Source of the DNA: Nitrospirales bacterium
GTDB lineage: Bacteria > Nitrospirota > Nitrospiria > Nitrospirales > UBA8639
Length of the DNA: 64,000 nt
Assembly (NCBI GenBank): GCA_029261355.1
Contig: JAJDBM010000002.1
Span: 88,868-152,867, forward strand
Reading direction: 5' to 3'
The translations under genes and the position numbers were made by a program. The notes under the pieces are model-generated. The model had not been told where the DNA came from. It saw only the letters and a list, made by a program, of their open reading frames with translations, and did no database searches. Shown piece after piece: positions 1 to 8,461 of the stretch (position 1 is its first letter; each line of letters begins with the position of its first letter).

Positions 1-1005
1 TTGTTTAGTTGTGTAACTGCGATAGCCTCGTTCTCGCCCTCCAGAAATTGAAATAGGAATACGGTCGGTGGTTGAAAATGTTTTAACTGGGTTGGGTGAA
101 CGATGCTGCCAATGGTGATAGATCGTGGTTTGAAGGGCCACGGGTGCAAAGACACTCGTAAAGCAGTAGACGGGATCGTCTGTAGACACGAGATCATTCG
201 ATTGTTTGAAAAATTGGTACCAGGAACCTTTGGCAAACGATAAGGTATACCCATTCTGATGTTTTTCAACGTGATGATAGATGCCTCCGAATTTAAGTGA
301 GAGAGGGACGGGAGGAATCCAGTTAAGAAAATAGAGGCCACTCAGACTGATGATGAGACAAACGGCTGGGAGAAATATCCGTATTGGGTCCCATGGTGAC
401 TCATGTTCAATACCTTCAAAGATTAATCTGACAACTTTCCAAACAACATATGTACTAATGATGGCTCCGAGCAGGAAAACCCATGAGGTCATTAAGCCAG
501 TGAGTATGGGGAGAAAGAAGGTGAAAAAACTAAACACGACCATGGCATAGAGGCACACGAGCAATTTGAGGCTCGAGAGTCGATGACGAAAGGCTTCATT
601 GGCGATTAGCAATAGAATAATGAGGCCCAAAAATATCGAAGAGGTTGTTAGCGACGAACTTTGAAAGTAAAAGATGGTATAGGCGCTAAATAAACCGCCT
701 AATAAAAATTGGAGTGCGTTGTCGAAATAGGGGCGAGCCCACTGAACACAATGGAGCATACTCCAGCCAGATTCTTGAGGTGAAGATGGAATTACTCCGA
801 ATTGCATTCGACCTGTTAGGACAATAAGGGCCCCGAGGACAGTTAGGTATAACAATAAGACGAGATTGTCGAATAGGCGATCAATGCGACTCAGTGTCAA
901 CGTGTCATAGGTCACGCCTGCCAAGAAAAACGCGACTGGCAAGAACGGTTTGGCGAGATGCATGTACGATCGAAGGATCGTCGGCTGGACGAGAAGTGCT
1001 GGCAT
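1..1005 (-). CDS. DUF2914-like membrane protein, 3' end cut by window edge
   Basis: An open frame of 335 codons runs off the left edge without a stop, so the C-terminus is missing. The first ~200 residues contain about six hydrophobic stretches. They are followed by a soluble part containing FAPVALQTTIYHHWQ (roughly residues 297-311), which resembles the conserved region of DUF2914 proteins; this family match is from memory. The frame is closed by a stop just upstream of ATG 1005, and no clear Shine-Dalgarno sequence precedes it. A 19-codon frame (1074-1015, minus) overlaps the end of the upstream gene and could be a leader or a mis-set start. It lies 52 bp downstream of the peptidase gene on the same strand, so co-transcription is likely. 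Function unknown. Confidence 0.6.
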   Translation of the reverse strand, partial: MPALLVQPTILRSYMHLAKPFLPVAFFLAGVTYDTLTLSRIDRLFDNLVLLLYLTVLGALIVLTGRMQFGVIPSSPQESGWSMLHCVQWARPYFDNALQFLLGGLFSAYTIFYFQSSSLTTSSIFLGLIILLLIANEAFRHRLSSLKLLVCLYAMVVFSFFTFFLPILTGLMTSWVFLLGAIISTYVVWKVVRLIFEGIEHESPWDPIRIFLPAVCLIISLSGLYFLNWIPPVPLSLKFGGIYHHVEKHQNGYTLSFAKGSWYQFFKQSNDLVSTDDPVYCFTSVFAPVALQTTIYHHWQHRSPNPVKTFSTTDRIPISISGGRERGYRSYTTKQ

Positions 1006-1057
1006 TGAAGGGACTTAGGGTTTTAGGAACGTTTCGAGTTGTGCCAAGAGAATGGGG

Positions 1058-1936
1058 TCAGAAATCCCAATCATCTTCTTTCCACTGTTTCTTTACTGCC
1101 TCGGCACGCTGACGTTGTTTCTTGAAAACATACAACGCCAACCCTAGGATTCCTACCCAAAGAGTGAGGGAACTGGTGACCACGGGTACCCATCGTGTCC
1201 AGAGACTTTGACTGTCCCAAAAATCAGCTTGCACCTGTTCAAGCGAGAGAGAAGTGGTGAGTACGACGGATTGTTCAAACGAATAACCCTGAGCTAATGA
1301 TGCAAGGACCCGTTTAGGCCAGTTGTCTCCAAAGTGCTGAAGGCCATAGCGGATCAGTGCATGGGCGAGCACGTAGGCTTGATGGGCAGATGCCTCATCT
1401 TGATGAAACCGTTGTGCTAGCTCAGGTAAGGAGATGGGTTGTTCCATGACCATGGCCCAGACAAGCCTCGCGCGATCTTCAACATTCCATGAATGGGCCG
1501 CTACCATGGCCAACCCCTCATCGAACCATCGAGGGACAGATTGACCTCCTGCCGCTCGCCCGATCAAAATATGGGCAAGTTCATGCTCGAACAAGCTATC
1601 GAATGAGTCATTGGGGTAGCCCATGACGCGTTCAGGGAGGAGAACAATGAGATCCTGCTCAGAAATCGCATATCCCGAAACCCATGGAGGGGTTTGTCGC
1701 GCCCAATCGGATTGTTCGGGGGCAATAATTACGCGAATAGGGTTTCCGGGCTGTTCGACCCCGATAAGGTTCATGATGGCTTCCTCACGAGCTTTGTCCA
1801 TGTTTTGGACGCGTGCCGTCAGAGGAGAAAGGGTTTCTGGAGCCTCAATGAGCAGTTGTGGTGGTTCTGCAGCATGCCCAGGAAAGGACAGCGTACAAGA
1901 CAGAATGATGGCAGAGAAAAGGCGAGAATATGTCAT
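1058..1936 (-). CDS. Peptidase MA-like membrane-anchored zinc metallopeptidase
   Basis: This 292-residue protein has an N-terminal signal peptide ending near HAAEP and a HELAH zinc-binding motif at about residues 117-121. A downstream FDEGLA motif can supply the third (glutamate) ligand of a gluzincin. A single hydrophobic segment near residue 255 is followed by a basic tail, so the catalytic domain should face the periplasm with a short cytosolic tail. This layout fits the peptidase MA-like family, whose substrates are not generally known. Its start codon overlaps the start of the divergent methyltransferase-like gene by 7 bp, so the two genes must share regulatory DNA lying inside each other's coding sequence. 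The DUF2914-like gene follows it. Confidence 0.75.
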   Translation of the reverse strand: MTYSRLFSAIILSCTLSFPGHAAEPPQLLIEAPETLSPLTARVQNMDKAREEAIMNLIGVEQPGNPIRVIIAPEQSDWARQTPPWVSGYAISEQDLIVLLPERVMGYPNDSFDSLFEHELAHILIGRAAGGQSVPRWFDEGLAMVAAHSWNVEDRARLVWAMVMEQPISLPELAQRFHQDEASAHQAYVLAHALIRYGLQHFGDNWPKRVLASLAQGYSFEQSVVLTTSLSLEQVQADFWDSQSLWTRWVPVVTSSLTLWVGILGLALYVFKKQRQRAEAVKKQWKEDDWDF

Positions 1937-2364
1937 TGAAATCTAGTCTACTCGTGAGCGTTCAGTTTATCTGTCTTGGCATCATTGTACTGACAGGACC
2001 GATCATTGTCTCATCTCTATGGCTCCTGAGCATTGAATTTATTGGAGTGTTCATTGGTCTGTGGGCGTTCCAGGCCATGACCATGAAGAACCTGCATGTC
2101 TTTCCGGAAGTTCACGAAAGAAGTGTCTTGGTTACGCGTGGCCCTTATTGTCTCATCCGCCATCCCATGTATATCGCGTTGCTCCTCTGCACCTTCGCGA
2201 TGGTTATAGATGAGTTCTCGTACATGAGGCTCATGGTTTGGGTGTTGTTAGGAATCGATCTGGTGGCCAAACTGACCTATGAGGAACGTCTGTTGACCCA
2301 ACATTTTCAGGAATATTCCGAATATCAACATCGGACAGCTCGTCTTGTCCCGTTTGTCTTCTAA
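1930..2364 (+). CDS. Isoprenylcysteine carboxyl methyltransferase-like membrane protein
   Basis: This 144-residue protein has about four hydrophobic helices and the motif TRGPYCLIRHPMYIALLL. That R-G-P-Y-x-x-x-R-H-P-x-Y pattern is the SAM-binding signature of the ICMT/PEMT family of integral-membrane methyltransferases. The C-terminal pair of glutamates in TYEERLL also fits the family. Substrate cannot be read from sequence; bacterial members methylate lipids or small thiols or have unknown targets. ATG 1930 is preceded by AAAAGG about 9 nt upstream, which supports this start even though it overlaps the divergent gene start. Confidence 0.75.
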   Translation: MSLKSSLLVSVQFICLGIIVLTGPIIVSSLWLLSIEFIGVFIGLWAFQAMTMKNLHVFPEVHERSVLVTRGPYCLIRHPMYIALLLCTFAMVIDEFSYMRLMVWVLLGIDLVAKLTYEERLLTQHFQEYSEYQHRTARLVPFVF

Positions 2365-2409
2365 TTTTTTCGTCTGAGACACATGTGAAGTGGGAAACGT
2401 TCTCGATCG

Positions 2410-4002
2410 TCAGGTTGGGGTATTCAGTATATGGTGAATACGGGTCAACACATTGTCCAGATATTTAGGATGCTCAGTTTCCACTTTAACCACAAATGGT
2501 TGTTCGATTGGAGAGAAAGGTTCATCCTGTGACAATTGTTGTTCGAGGACGGAAATATCTGCTTCCGAGGCATCGTGCCCTTGACGGTGTCTCGATTCAA
2601 CGCGACTGCGGAGTGTGGCCTCCGAGGCATGGATATCAAGAATGAGAAATGGAATGCCGAGTTCTTGTGCCAATGTGACAAAGGGTGCCCGATAGGACTG
2701 TTTTAAGAATGTGGCATCGACGATGACTGAAAATCCAGATTGAAGGATGTGGCGAGCTAGCGCATTGAGATGCGCGTAGGTTGTTTCGGTCGCATCGTTG
2801 GAATAGACAAGAGAGATCTTCTTGGTCGCGGTCCTTTCCATTTGAGAGAGACCTAATAGCCGTTTTCGCTCGATATCGGAACGAATGCGGATGGCGCCAA
2901 GGGATTCCAGTAGAGCTTGAGACACGGTGGTCTTCCCCGAACCCGACAGGCCGTGGGTGATGATAAGCACCGGGTGAGGAAGTTTGGTAAACGATGTGGC
3001 CAGGGCCAGGTATTTTGTGAGTTCGTTGGCAAGGTTGGCATGTTCTGAGTCTTCTGGTCCTGCTTGTAGCAGACGAATGTCTGTCACTTTCGCGCGGACC
3101 ATTGCTCGATAGGTCATATAATACGGTAAGAGGTGTAGGCCCTCATAATCCCCTGTCTGTTCGACATACCCATTCAATAGGCGCCATCCAAGTGAGGGGG
3201 CGCCGCGATCAATCAGGTCCATGACTACAAACGCTATTTCGCTCATCACATCAATCCACCGAAACCGTTCGCTAAACTCAATACAATCGAAAATGACGAT
3301 TTTCTCATTGACGAGTGCGATATTCCCAAGATGGAGATCGCCATGACATTCCCGAATGAAACCTCCGGCCTTTCGCTTCTCGAAATGTTGCACACATCGT
3401 GTGTGTTCGGCTCTACTCCATTGCTTTAATCGTTCAATCTGAGGTTTCGAGACGAATTCACTGGTTTCAGTAGGCAGATGCTGAAAATTGTCTAGGACAA
3501 TATGACGGACAAGTTCTGGTGTGCCAAATTCTGATGAAGATTCTGCGATGGCACTCTGTGTATGAAACGTGGCCAAGGATCCGGCTAAATTATCAATATG
3601 CGAAGAAGCAAGGAGGTTATTCTGAATTCGTTGAGAAAGGAGGGCTTCCTGAGAAAACTGTTTCATTTTGACGGCATATTCAAGCGGTTCCCCAGAACCA
3701 TTCAGGCTTGGGGTTTCGGCAGATCCGGTGATAGTGATCAGTGCAAGGTAGAATGTTGGGGCCAGGCGTCGATTGAGGCGCAATTCTTCTTCACAATAAA
3801 TCCGACGTTGTTCGAGTGTGGAGAAATCCAAGAACCCTAAATTGACAGGTTTCTTGATTTTGTAGGCATAGGGGCCAGTGAGGAGCACCCACGAAATATG
3901 AGTTTCGATGAGTTCGAATTGTTGAACGTCATGGTCATACAACGCTGGATTTTGGAGGGCTTGGAGGAAAATATCTGAATGAGGAGGCGTTGGAGCATCC
4001 AT
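2410..4002 (-). CDS. Aminoglycoside-phosphotransferase-like / P-loop kinase fusion protein
   Basis: This 530-residue two-domain protein begins with an APH/choline-kinase-like domain (to about residue 330). It carries the catalytic loop HGDLHLGNIAL and the metal-binding IFDCIEF. The C-terminal domain (about 345-530) is a P-loop kinase with Walker A GLSGSGKTT and a later arginine-rich lid. This fusion is widespread in bacteria and often annotated only as an AAA family ATPase; its substrate is unknown. The gene lies downstream of and co-directional with the hemD-like gene, 35 bp apart, so the two may be co-transcribed. It converges on the methyltransferase-like gene. Confidence 0.75.
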   Translation of the reverse strand: MDAPTPPHSDIFLQALQNPALYDHDVQQFELIETHISWVLLTGPYAYKIKKPVNLGFLDFSTLEQRRIYCEEELRLNRRLAPTFYLALITITGSAETPSLNGSGEPLEYAVKMKQFSQEALLSQRIQNNLLASSHIDNLAGSLATFHTQSAIAESSSEFGTPELVRHIVLDNFQHLPTETSEFVSKPQIERLKQWSRAEHTRCVQHFEKRKAGGFIRECHGDLHLGNIALVNEKIVIFDCIEFSERFRWIDVMSEIAFVVMDLIDRGAPSLGWRLLNGYVEQTGDYEGLHLLPYYMTYRAMVRAKVTDIRLLQAGPEDSEHANLANELTKYLALATSFTKLPHPVLIITHGLSGSGKTTVSQALLESLGAIRIRSDIERKRLLGLSQMERTATKKISLVYSNDATETTYAHLNALARHILQSGFSVIVDATFLKQSYRAPFVTLAQELGIPFLILDIHASEATLRSRVESRHRQGHDASEADISVLEQQLSQDEPFSPIEQPFVVKVETEHPKYLDNVLTRIHHILNTPT

Positions 4003-4037
4003 AGCGGAGAAAATGCTTAACAGAATAAGAAGGAATC

Positions 4038-4889
4038 TTAGGCCCCACGCTTCCTATCTAATATGTCGTGCACCTGTTTACTCATTTCCTTTACGAAAAT
4101 ACCCATTTTGGCGCGGGTTGGTTCAAAATCAACGGAGAATTGATACTGTCGTAGGCGTTCACTGGTGATTTGTCCGATGGACGCCACGACCACTTGCTTT
4201 AATGCCTTTCGAAAGACATCGACCTCTTGGGTTTCTTCTAATATTTTGACCACATGTTCAATTTGCACCGCGTTGGTCACAAGTATGGCGTCGACCTGCC
4301 CATCAATGATTGTTCTGAGTAATTCTCGAAGTGGGGCAATGTCATCTGGCAAGGCCCAGCGATAGACTGGGACTGGCGTGACCGTTGCCCCTAATCCTCG
4401 TAAGGCATCGAGAAGTTCAACATTGCTGCTCCCATATTCCTGCACGGCGATACGACAGCCTTTGATGCCTTCCGGACGGAATGCCCTGATGGATTCCAGC
4501 ACATCTCGCCACGTATTAGGCTCAGGTACCACCACGTTTGCGGCAAGGTTCATCTCTTTCAACGCAGTCACAGATTTTGGTCCTCTGGCAACCAACACTG
4601 TTTGGCCAAGAGCCTGTTGGATGGCATCCAATGCAAACTGTGTTTGAAGCACTTGGGCAAGGCTTCTGGTGCCAACCCCGGTGAGCAAAATCATCATGTC
4701 GAACTTCCCATCCAGAAGTTGTTTCCCAAACGCCAATGCCGTTGGATTATCTTCCAATGGCAGTTCTTGCATGGATGGCGCGACTAATGGTTTCCCGCCA
4801 TGACGTTCAATCAACCGAGTCATCTCGGTGGCCATGCGACTTTCAAATGCCGCGACGGTGAGTTCGTTGAATCCTGATTGATTAGCCAT
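4038..4889 (-). CDS. hemD: Uroporphyrinogen-III synthase (HemD-like)
   Basis: This 283-residue protein has the two-lobe pattern of uroporphyrinogen-III synthase. N-terminal AAFESRMATEM is followed by LLTGVGTRSL, and in the second lobe come VQEYGSSNVELLDALRGLGA and VTNAVQIEHVVK. The enzyme closes and inverts hydroxymethylbilane into uroporphyrinogen III in haem and sirohaem synthesis in the cytoplasm. HemD proteins diverge strongly, so catalytic identity rests on overall pattern rather than strict motifs. AGGAT lies just upstream of ATG 4889. No other haem gene is adjacent. Confidence 0.75.
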   Translation of the reverse strand: MANQSGFNELTVAAFESRMATEMTRLIERHGGKPLVAPSMQELPLEDNPTALAFGKQLLDGKFDMMILLTGVGTRSLAQVLQTQFALDAIQQALGQTVLVARGPKSVTALKEMNLAANVVVPEPNTWRDVLESIRAFRPEGIKGCRIAVQEYGSSNVELLDALRGLGATVTPVPVYRWALPDDIAPLRELLRTIIDGQVDAILVTNAVQIEHVVKILEETQEVDVFRKALKQVVVASIGQITSERLRQYQFSVDFEPTRAKMGIFVKEMSKQVHDILDRKRGA

Positions 4890-5067
4890 CTGTAATCCTA
4901 AATCTTAGAATATAGTTTCAATGCCAGATGTAGAAAAAAATGGGTCGCATCGCATAATTGCAGGCAAATGATAAAGATTGCTGAGCCATATGACAATGTG
5001 GTTCTGATAAAACCAAATTACTTCACGATCATTCAATAATTGTCTTTTTGAAGCCATTCCTTCCAAA

Positions 5068-5096
5068 TTGCCACATATAACGTTATGCGTTATAGT
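5068..5096 (+). promoter_or_regulatory. higBA promoter overlapping an inverted-repeat operator
   Basis: TTGCCA (5068-5073), a 17-bp spacer and TATAGT (5091-5096) form a good sigma-70-type promoter ahead of the toxin gene. A perfect 7-bp inverted repeat, TATAACG and CGTTATA with a 5-nt spacer (5076-5094), lies across the spacer and the -10. This is where an autorepressing HigA antitoxin would be expected to bind. The TA-operon autoregulation model is established; binding here is inferred. Confidence 0.65.
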
Positions 5097-5130
5097 AGGG
5101 TCAGAAGCTTATTAATCTTAGGTAAATCAT

Positions 5131-5424
5131 GTGATTAAGTCATTTCTCGACAAAGGTTCAGAGGATATTTTTAATCGAGTGAATTCTAAAGAAGCCAGGC
5201 GGACATGTCTCGAACAAATTTGGCGTGTGGCTCGACGAAAACTTGATCAACTCAATGCTGTCATCACGTTACGTTCCTTAGCCATTCCTCCTGGCAACGA
5301 ACTTGAGCCATTGAAAGGCAAGAGAGTTGGGCAACACAGTATCAGAATTAACGATCAATTTCGTGCTTGTTTTACTTGGACCCATGATGGGCCAGCTCAT
5401 GTTGAGATTACTGACTATCATTAG
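5131..5424 (+). CDS. higB: HigB-type toxin (RelE superfamily mRNA interferase)
   Basis: This 97-residue protein matches the small HigB/RelE fold: an N-terminal helical half, then LRSLAIPPGNELEPLKGKR, GQHSIRINDQFRACF and the C-terminal VEITDYH. Toxins of this family cleave mRNA on the ribosome. The GTG start overlaps an out-of-frame ATG. AGG lies about 10 nt upstream, and no longer in-frame start is available. It is followed 50 bp later by its antitoxin, the reverse of the usual antitoxin-first order but typical for hig loci. Confidence 0.85.
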   Translation: MIKSFLDKGSEDIFNRVNSKEARRTCLEQIWRVARRKLDQLNAVITLRSLAIPPGNELEPLKGKRVGQHSIRINDQFRACFTWTHDGPAHVEITDYH

Positions 5425-5474
5425 AGTAGTGCTCGAACGTCTAAACATCTATCTGTCAGAAAAGGACAAACGAT

Positions 5475-5792
5475 ATGGTTCGTATTCCAACGCATGGACC
5501 GCCAACGCATCCAGGTGAAATCTTACTTGAGGACTTTCTTAAACCTTTAGCGATATCGCAGATGGAGCTAGCCAAGAAAATTTGGGTCTCCTATCCGCGT
5601 GTCAATGAGCTCATTCACGGTAAGCGGGGGATGACGCCTGATACGGCGCTCCGACTTGAACGGCTTCTTGGAATGGAAGCACAATTTTGGCTCAATCTAC
5701 AATTGGCTTGGGATCTCTATCATGCAACTCATTCACCGGCGGCAAAAGATATTCGGAAGATAAAACGAGTCCAGGCTCTCACTGCTGGTTAA
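5475..5792 (+). CDS. higA: HigA-type antitoxin (XRE-family addiction module antidote)
   Basis: This 105-residue protein starts with the HigA signature PTHPGEILLEDFLKP, followed by a helix-turn-helix (MELAKKIWVSYPRVNELIHG). The C-terminal EAQFWLNLQLAWDLYHA block is typical of HigA antitoxins. It should bind and neutralise the upstream HigB and repress their shared promoter through the inverted repeat at 5076-5094. rtcB begins 70 bp downstream on the same strand. Confidence 0.88.
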   Translation: MVRIPTHGPPTHPGEILLEDFLKPLAISQMELAKKIWVSYPRVNELIHGKRGMTPDTALRLERLLGMEAQFWLNLQLAWDLYHATHSPAAKDIRKIKRVQALTAG

Positions 5793-5862
5793 TGCAGGGA
5801 ACCTGTTATACCTGAAAAGAGGAAATAAGCACGTGCTACAAATACTACCAAGAATTTGATAT

Positions 5863-7092
5863 ATGACGATTCAAGCTTACAACATCATTGAAACGAGCAT
5901 TGGTGTTCCCATTAAGGCGTGGACCAAAGGTGTGCCGCTTGAGGCTGAGGCAGAACAACAACTACGGAATGTCGCGTCCTTGCCGTTTATTCATAAATGG
6001 GTGGCAGTGATGCCCGATGTGCATTGGGGAATGGGGGCAACGATTGGCAGTGTGATTCCGACAAAAAAAGCGATTATTCCAGCAGCCGTGGGTGTTGATA
6101 TTGGTTGTGGGATGATGGCGGTCCAGACGACGTTGAACGCCCGGCAACTCCCAGACAATCTCCGATCGCTTCGGATCACGATTGAAAAGGCTGTACCACA
6201 TGGCCGTACGAATCACGGGCAAAGAGGGGATCGTGGTGCGTGGCACGATATTCCCACGCATCATTTGAAAGAATGGGAGCGGCTTCGGCCTGCGTACGAT
6301 CAGTTACGTGGCAAGCATCGATCACTCGATCGTGGAAATGACCTCAATCACTTGGGCACGCTTGGAACGGGGAACCACTTTATCGAAGTCTGTTTAGATA
6401 CGGATGATGCCGTCTGGTTCATGCTCCATAGTGGTTCGCGTGGTGTAGGAAATAGGATTGGCAGTTATTTTATTGAATTGGCGAAAAAGGATATGCGAAA
6501 GCATCTCGCAAATCTTCCGGATAAAAACCTCTCGTACTTTTCTGAAGGCTCCGACCATTTTGATGATTATGTGCAAGCCGTTCAGTGGGCACAGGACTTT
6601 GCCCTGACGAATCGCCGATTGATGATGGAGAATCTTATTTGTGCCATCAAAAAGACGGGGGAGCTTCCTGAGTTTCACGAAACACAAGAAGTGGTGAATT
6701 GCCATCATAACTATGTGGCCACCGAATACCATTATGGGGAGAATGTATTTGTGACACGAAAAGGTGCGGTTCGAGCCCGGAAGGGGGATATGGGCATTAT
6801 CCCGGGAAGTATGGGAGCACAATCGTTTATCGTGCGAGGGCTCGGGAATGAAGAAAGCTTCCATAGTTGTAGCCATGGGGCTGGCCGTGCCATGTCTCGA
6901 ACGGAAGCCAAGCGACGATTCACCATTGCCGATCATGAAAAGGCCACAGCAGGAGTGGAATGTCGGAAAGATAAAGATGTCATCGACGAAACCCCGCAAG
7001 CCTATAAATCTATCAACGATGTCATGAATGCTCAGCGCGACCTTGTCGACATTGCCTATACCCTTCGACAAGTCGTGTGTGTGAAGGGGTAG
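5863..7092 (+). CDS. rtcB: RtcB RNA-splicing ligase
   Basis: This 409-residue protein carries the RtcB hallmarks. VDIGCGMMA supplies the metal-binding cysteine, GTGNHFIEV and MLHSGSRGVGN supply metal-binding histidines, and the block around HNYVATEYHYGE precedes KGAVRARKGDMGIIPGSM. CSHGAGRAMSR carries the histidine that is guanylylated by GTP. RtcB joins 2',3'-cyclic phosphate or 3'-phosphate ends to 5'-OH ends. The length fits the short bacterial RtcB type. It follows higBA closely, and RelE-type cleavage makes RtcB-compatible ends, so a repair link is conceivable but unproven. No archease gene is visible nearby. Confidence 0.93.
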   Translation: MTIQAYNIIETSIGVPIKAWTKGVPLEAEAEQQLRNVASLPFIHKWVAVMPDVHWGMGATIGSVIPTKKAIIPAAVGVDIGCGMMAVQTTLNARQLPDNLRSLRITIEKAVPHGRTNHGQRGDRGAWHDIPTHHLKEWERLRPAYDQLRGKHRSLDRGNDLNHLGTLGTGNHFIEVCLDTDDAVWFMLHSGSRGVGNRIGSYFIELAKKDMRKHLANLPDKNLSYFSEGSDHFDDYVQAVQWAQDFALTNRRLMMENLICAIKKTGELPEFHETQEVVNCHHNYVATEYHYGENVFVTRKGAVRARKGDMGIIPGSMGAQSFIVRGLGNEESFHSCSHGAGRAMSRTEAKRRFTIADHEKATAGVECRKDKDVIDETPQAYKSINDVMNAQRDLVDIAYTLRQVVCVKG

Positions 7093-7161
7093 ATGATTTT
7101 TTTCTTCACATGTGTGGCATATGACGATAGATGGATGAGGTAGGGATTTTCAGGGCGTAGG

Positions 7162-7191
7162 CTCTCAAATAGGGTATGCCTTATTTGAGAG
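7162..7191. repeat. Inverted repeat of the CCCTATTTGAGAG motif
   Basis: The 13-bp word CTCTCAAATAGGG (7162-7174) faces CCTTATTTGAGAG (7179-7191) across 4 nt, with one mismatch. The same word ends the adjoining 95-bp repeat at 7254-7266. As RNA it would form a strong hairpin downstream of rtcB, but no T-run follows. Confidence 0.6.
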
Positions 7192-7266
7192 TACGTCATC
7201 AACCTGAAAAAGCCGCTAAACATGCGGGTTTTGAACGTAAATTTTCGAGGGGACCCTATTTGAGGG
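7172..7266 (+). repeat. 95-bp dispersed repeat, copy 1
   Basis: This unit matches 8462-8556 at about 83 of 95 positions by hand count, with no gaps. Each copy is bounded by the word CCYTATTTGAGAG spaced 75 bp apart. Each holds the hairpin-forming CCGCTAAACATGCGGG. The unit lies in the 391-bp gap between rtcB and the small membrane protein gene and can be read through without stops in one frame, but no gene is supported. Confidence 0.7.
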
Positions 7267-7272
7267 TGAAAA

Positions 7273-7421
7273 TGTTACAGATCGCTTAGGCGAAGTGTTA
7301 CATTTTTGGCCGGATCAGGCAAGCAAAAGGAGTGGATTGCAGGGCAATCGGTCTCGAATATGTAACAGAATACCCCATTCTGTAACATCGACGGGAACTG
7401 TGGCCGACTCACTGTGTTACA
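7273..7421. promoter_or_regulatory. Cluster of five TGTTACA/TGTAACA sites
   Basis: TGTTACA or its complement occurs at 7273-7279, 7296-7302, 7361-7367, 7381-7387 and 7415-7421. The pair at 7361 and 7381 is exactly 20 bp apart, about two helical turns. The same word forms the arms of the operator-like repeat in front of the second higB gene (9945-9974). This suggests the same DNA-binding protein, possibly HigA, acts here; that is inference. Confidence 0.45.
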
Positions 7422-7483
7422 TGAGCCTTTCAAAATGGTGTTAGATGATGGATAAACGCATTATTGAGACAGGATTATAGATC

Positions 7484-7762
7484 ATGAACCCATCCGCGGT
7501 TTTAATCGGATTATCATCCATTTGTTTGATATCTATTATCTTGGGTATTGTTGTAGGGCAAAGAGGGTGGGAAAAAACATTTATCGATATAAACCCATCT
7601 GCTCGTATTATTCTTTTCGTATTTAGTTCTCTCCCAATTTACATCATGTGGTGGATGCAGGAATATAAAAATTTCAGTGCTACTGAAACCCACATAACTT
7701 GGGCTTTTCTTTCATTTGCGGCGGGATGGGGTTTAGGAAGAGCGTTTCGGGAAAAAGGGTAA
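7484..7762 (+). CDS. Small membrane protein of unknown function
   Basis: This 92-residue protein has three predicted hydrophobic segments, at about residues 5-25, 42-58 and 70-86, with a short charged region after the first. The last segment ends in GRAFREKG. I do not recognise a family. It is preceded by the repeat and TGTTACA cluster and followed by another tiny membrane protein gene with a strong ribosome binding site, so the two could be expressed together. Confidence 0.5.
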   Translation: MNPSAVLIGLSSICLISIILGIVVGQRGWEKTFIDINPSARIILFVFSSLPIYIMWWMQEYKNFSATETHITWAFLSFAAGWGLGRAFREKG

Positions 7763-7835
7763 CAGACAAATTAGTACAATTTTATTCTCTAGAGGCATTC
7801 CTGAAAGAATGTCTCGTTCACCAAGGAGGCTATTA

Positions 7836-7940
7836 ATGGAATCGTTTATACAATTTGTTATTGGATTAGCAATCTTGCTCATGGTAGCTGAGTTCCTCTT
7901 CGGTTTCATTTCCGGAGAACCCGGGCTACTTAGCCAATAA
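7836..7940 (+). CDS. 34-residue single-TM miniprotein
   Basis: ATG 7836 is preceded at good spacing by the canonical ribosome binding site AGGAGG (7824-7829). The 34-codon frame encodes MESFIQFVIGLAILLMVAEF followed by a short tail ending in LLSQ. It is one hydrophobic helix with a short polar end, typical of small bacterial membrane miniproteins. No family is recognised. The strong ribosome binding site is the main argument that it is translated. Confidence 0.5.
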   Translation: MESFIQFVIGLAILLMVAEFLFGFISGEPGLLSQ

Positions 7941-8017
7941 TTGGCCCGCAAGTTATCTAGACTTCGATTGGGAGCCCAGTCATAATATTTTTGCAGTTCG
8001 CCTAAATATCATCAACC

Positions 8018-8215
8018 TTATTCCCATTTTTTACTTTCAGCTCTTGCACGTTCAAACTTACGATGCATTTTGAGCACATCCTCTGGCATTCCAGCATTTC
8101 GAAGAGTTTCATCATCAGGACCACGCGAAAAAGCATCGGTAAGAAATTCCATAGCCTCACGGTCCTTTTGCGCTTCTGATTTCAGTCCAAAAATTCTTTT
8201 GAAAAAATTTAACAT
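8018..8215 (-). CDS. Hypothetical 65-residue protein
   Basis: It begins MLNFFKRIFGLKSEAQKDR and continues with a charged, mostly helical sequence ending in KKWE. The amphipathic, basic-hydrophobic N-terminus could dock to a membrane. A GGGGG stretch about 8 nt upstream of the ATG can serve as a ribosome binding site. No family is recognised. It is transcribed against the neighbouring miniprotein gene. Confidence 0.45.
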   Translation of the reverse strand: MLNFFKRIFGLKSEAQKDREAMEFLTDAFSRGPDDETLRNAGMPEDVLKMHRKFERARAESKKWE

Positions 8216-8427
8216 GTGTTTTCCCCCCTGTTTAAGAAACAGTTTTCATATTTTACCTATTTTCGTTACGGCAGAAAAGCATTCACAAAAAATAAAAATT
8301 GATACTGGATTAAGACATAGAAATTCGACGGGAAGACCACAATATGTAAGGTGGTCGAAGAGTGGGAGGAGTGACCGCTAATATTTAGAAATCCATAGGG
8401 AGAGGTTAGCTGTACCTTTAGTAAAAA

Positions 8428-8454
8428 TGTTACCGAATATCCAATTCTGTAACA
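8428..8454. promoter_or_regulatory. TGTTACC/TGTAACA site pair next to repeat copy 2
   Basis: TGTTACC (8428-8434) and TGTAACA (8448-8454) are 20 bp apart. The surrounding sequence closely matches 7361-7387, including the shared GAATA and ATTCTGTAACATCGA stretches. In copy 1 this box follows the 95-bp repeat; here it precedes it, so the two blocks have been rearranged relative to each other. Confidence 0.45.
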
Positions 8455-8461
8455 TCGATAT

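Noticed and set aside
6394..7071. 225-codon minus-strand frame inside rtcB
   Set aside because: Shadow of the rtcB coding sequence, with no start signal or protein-like composition.
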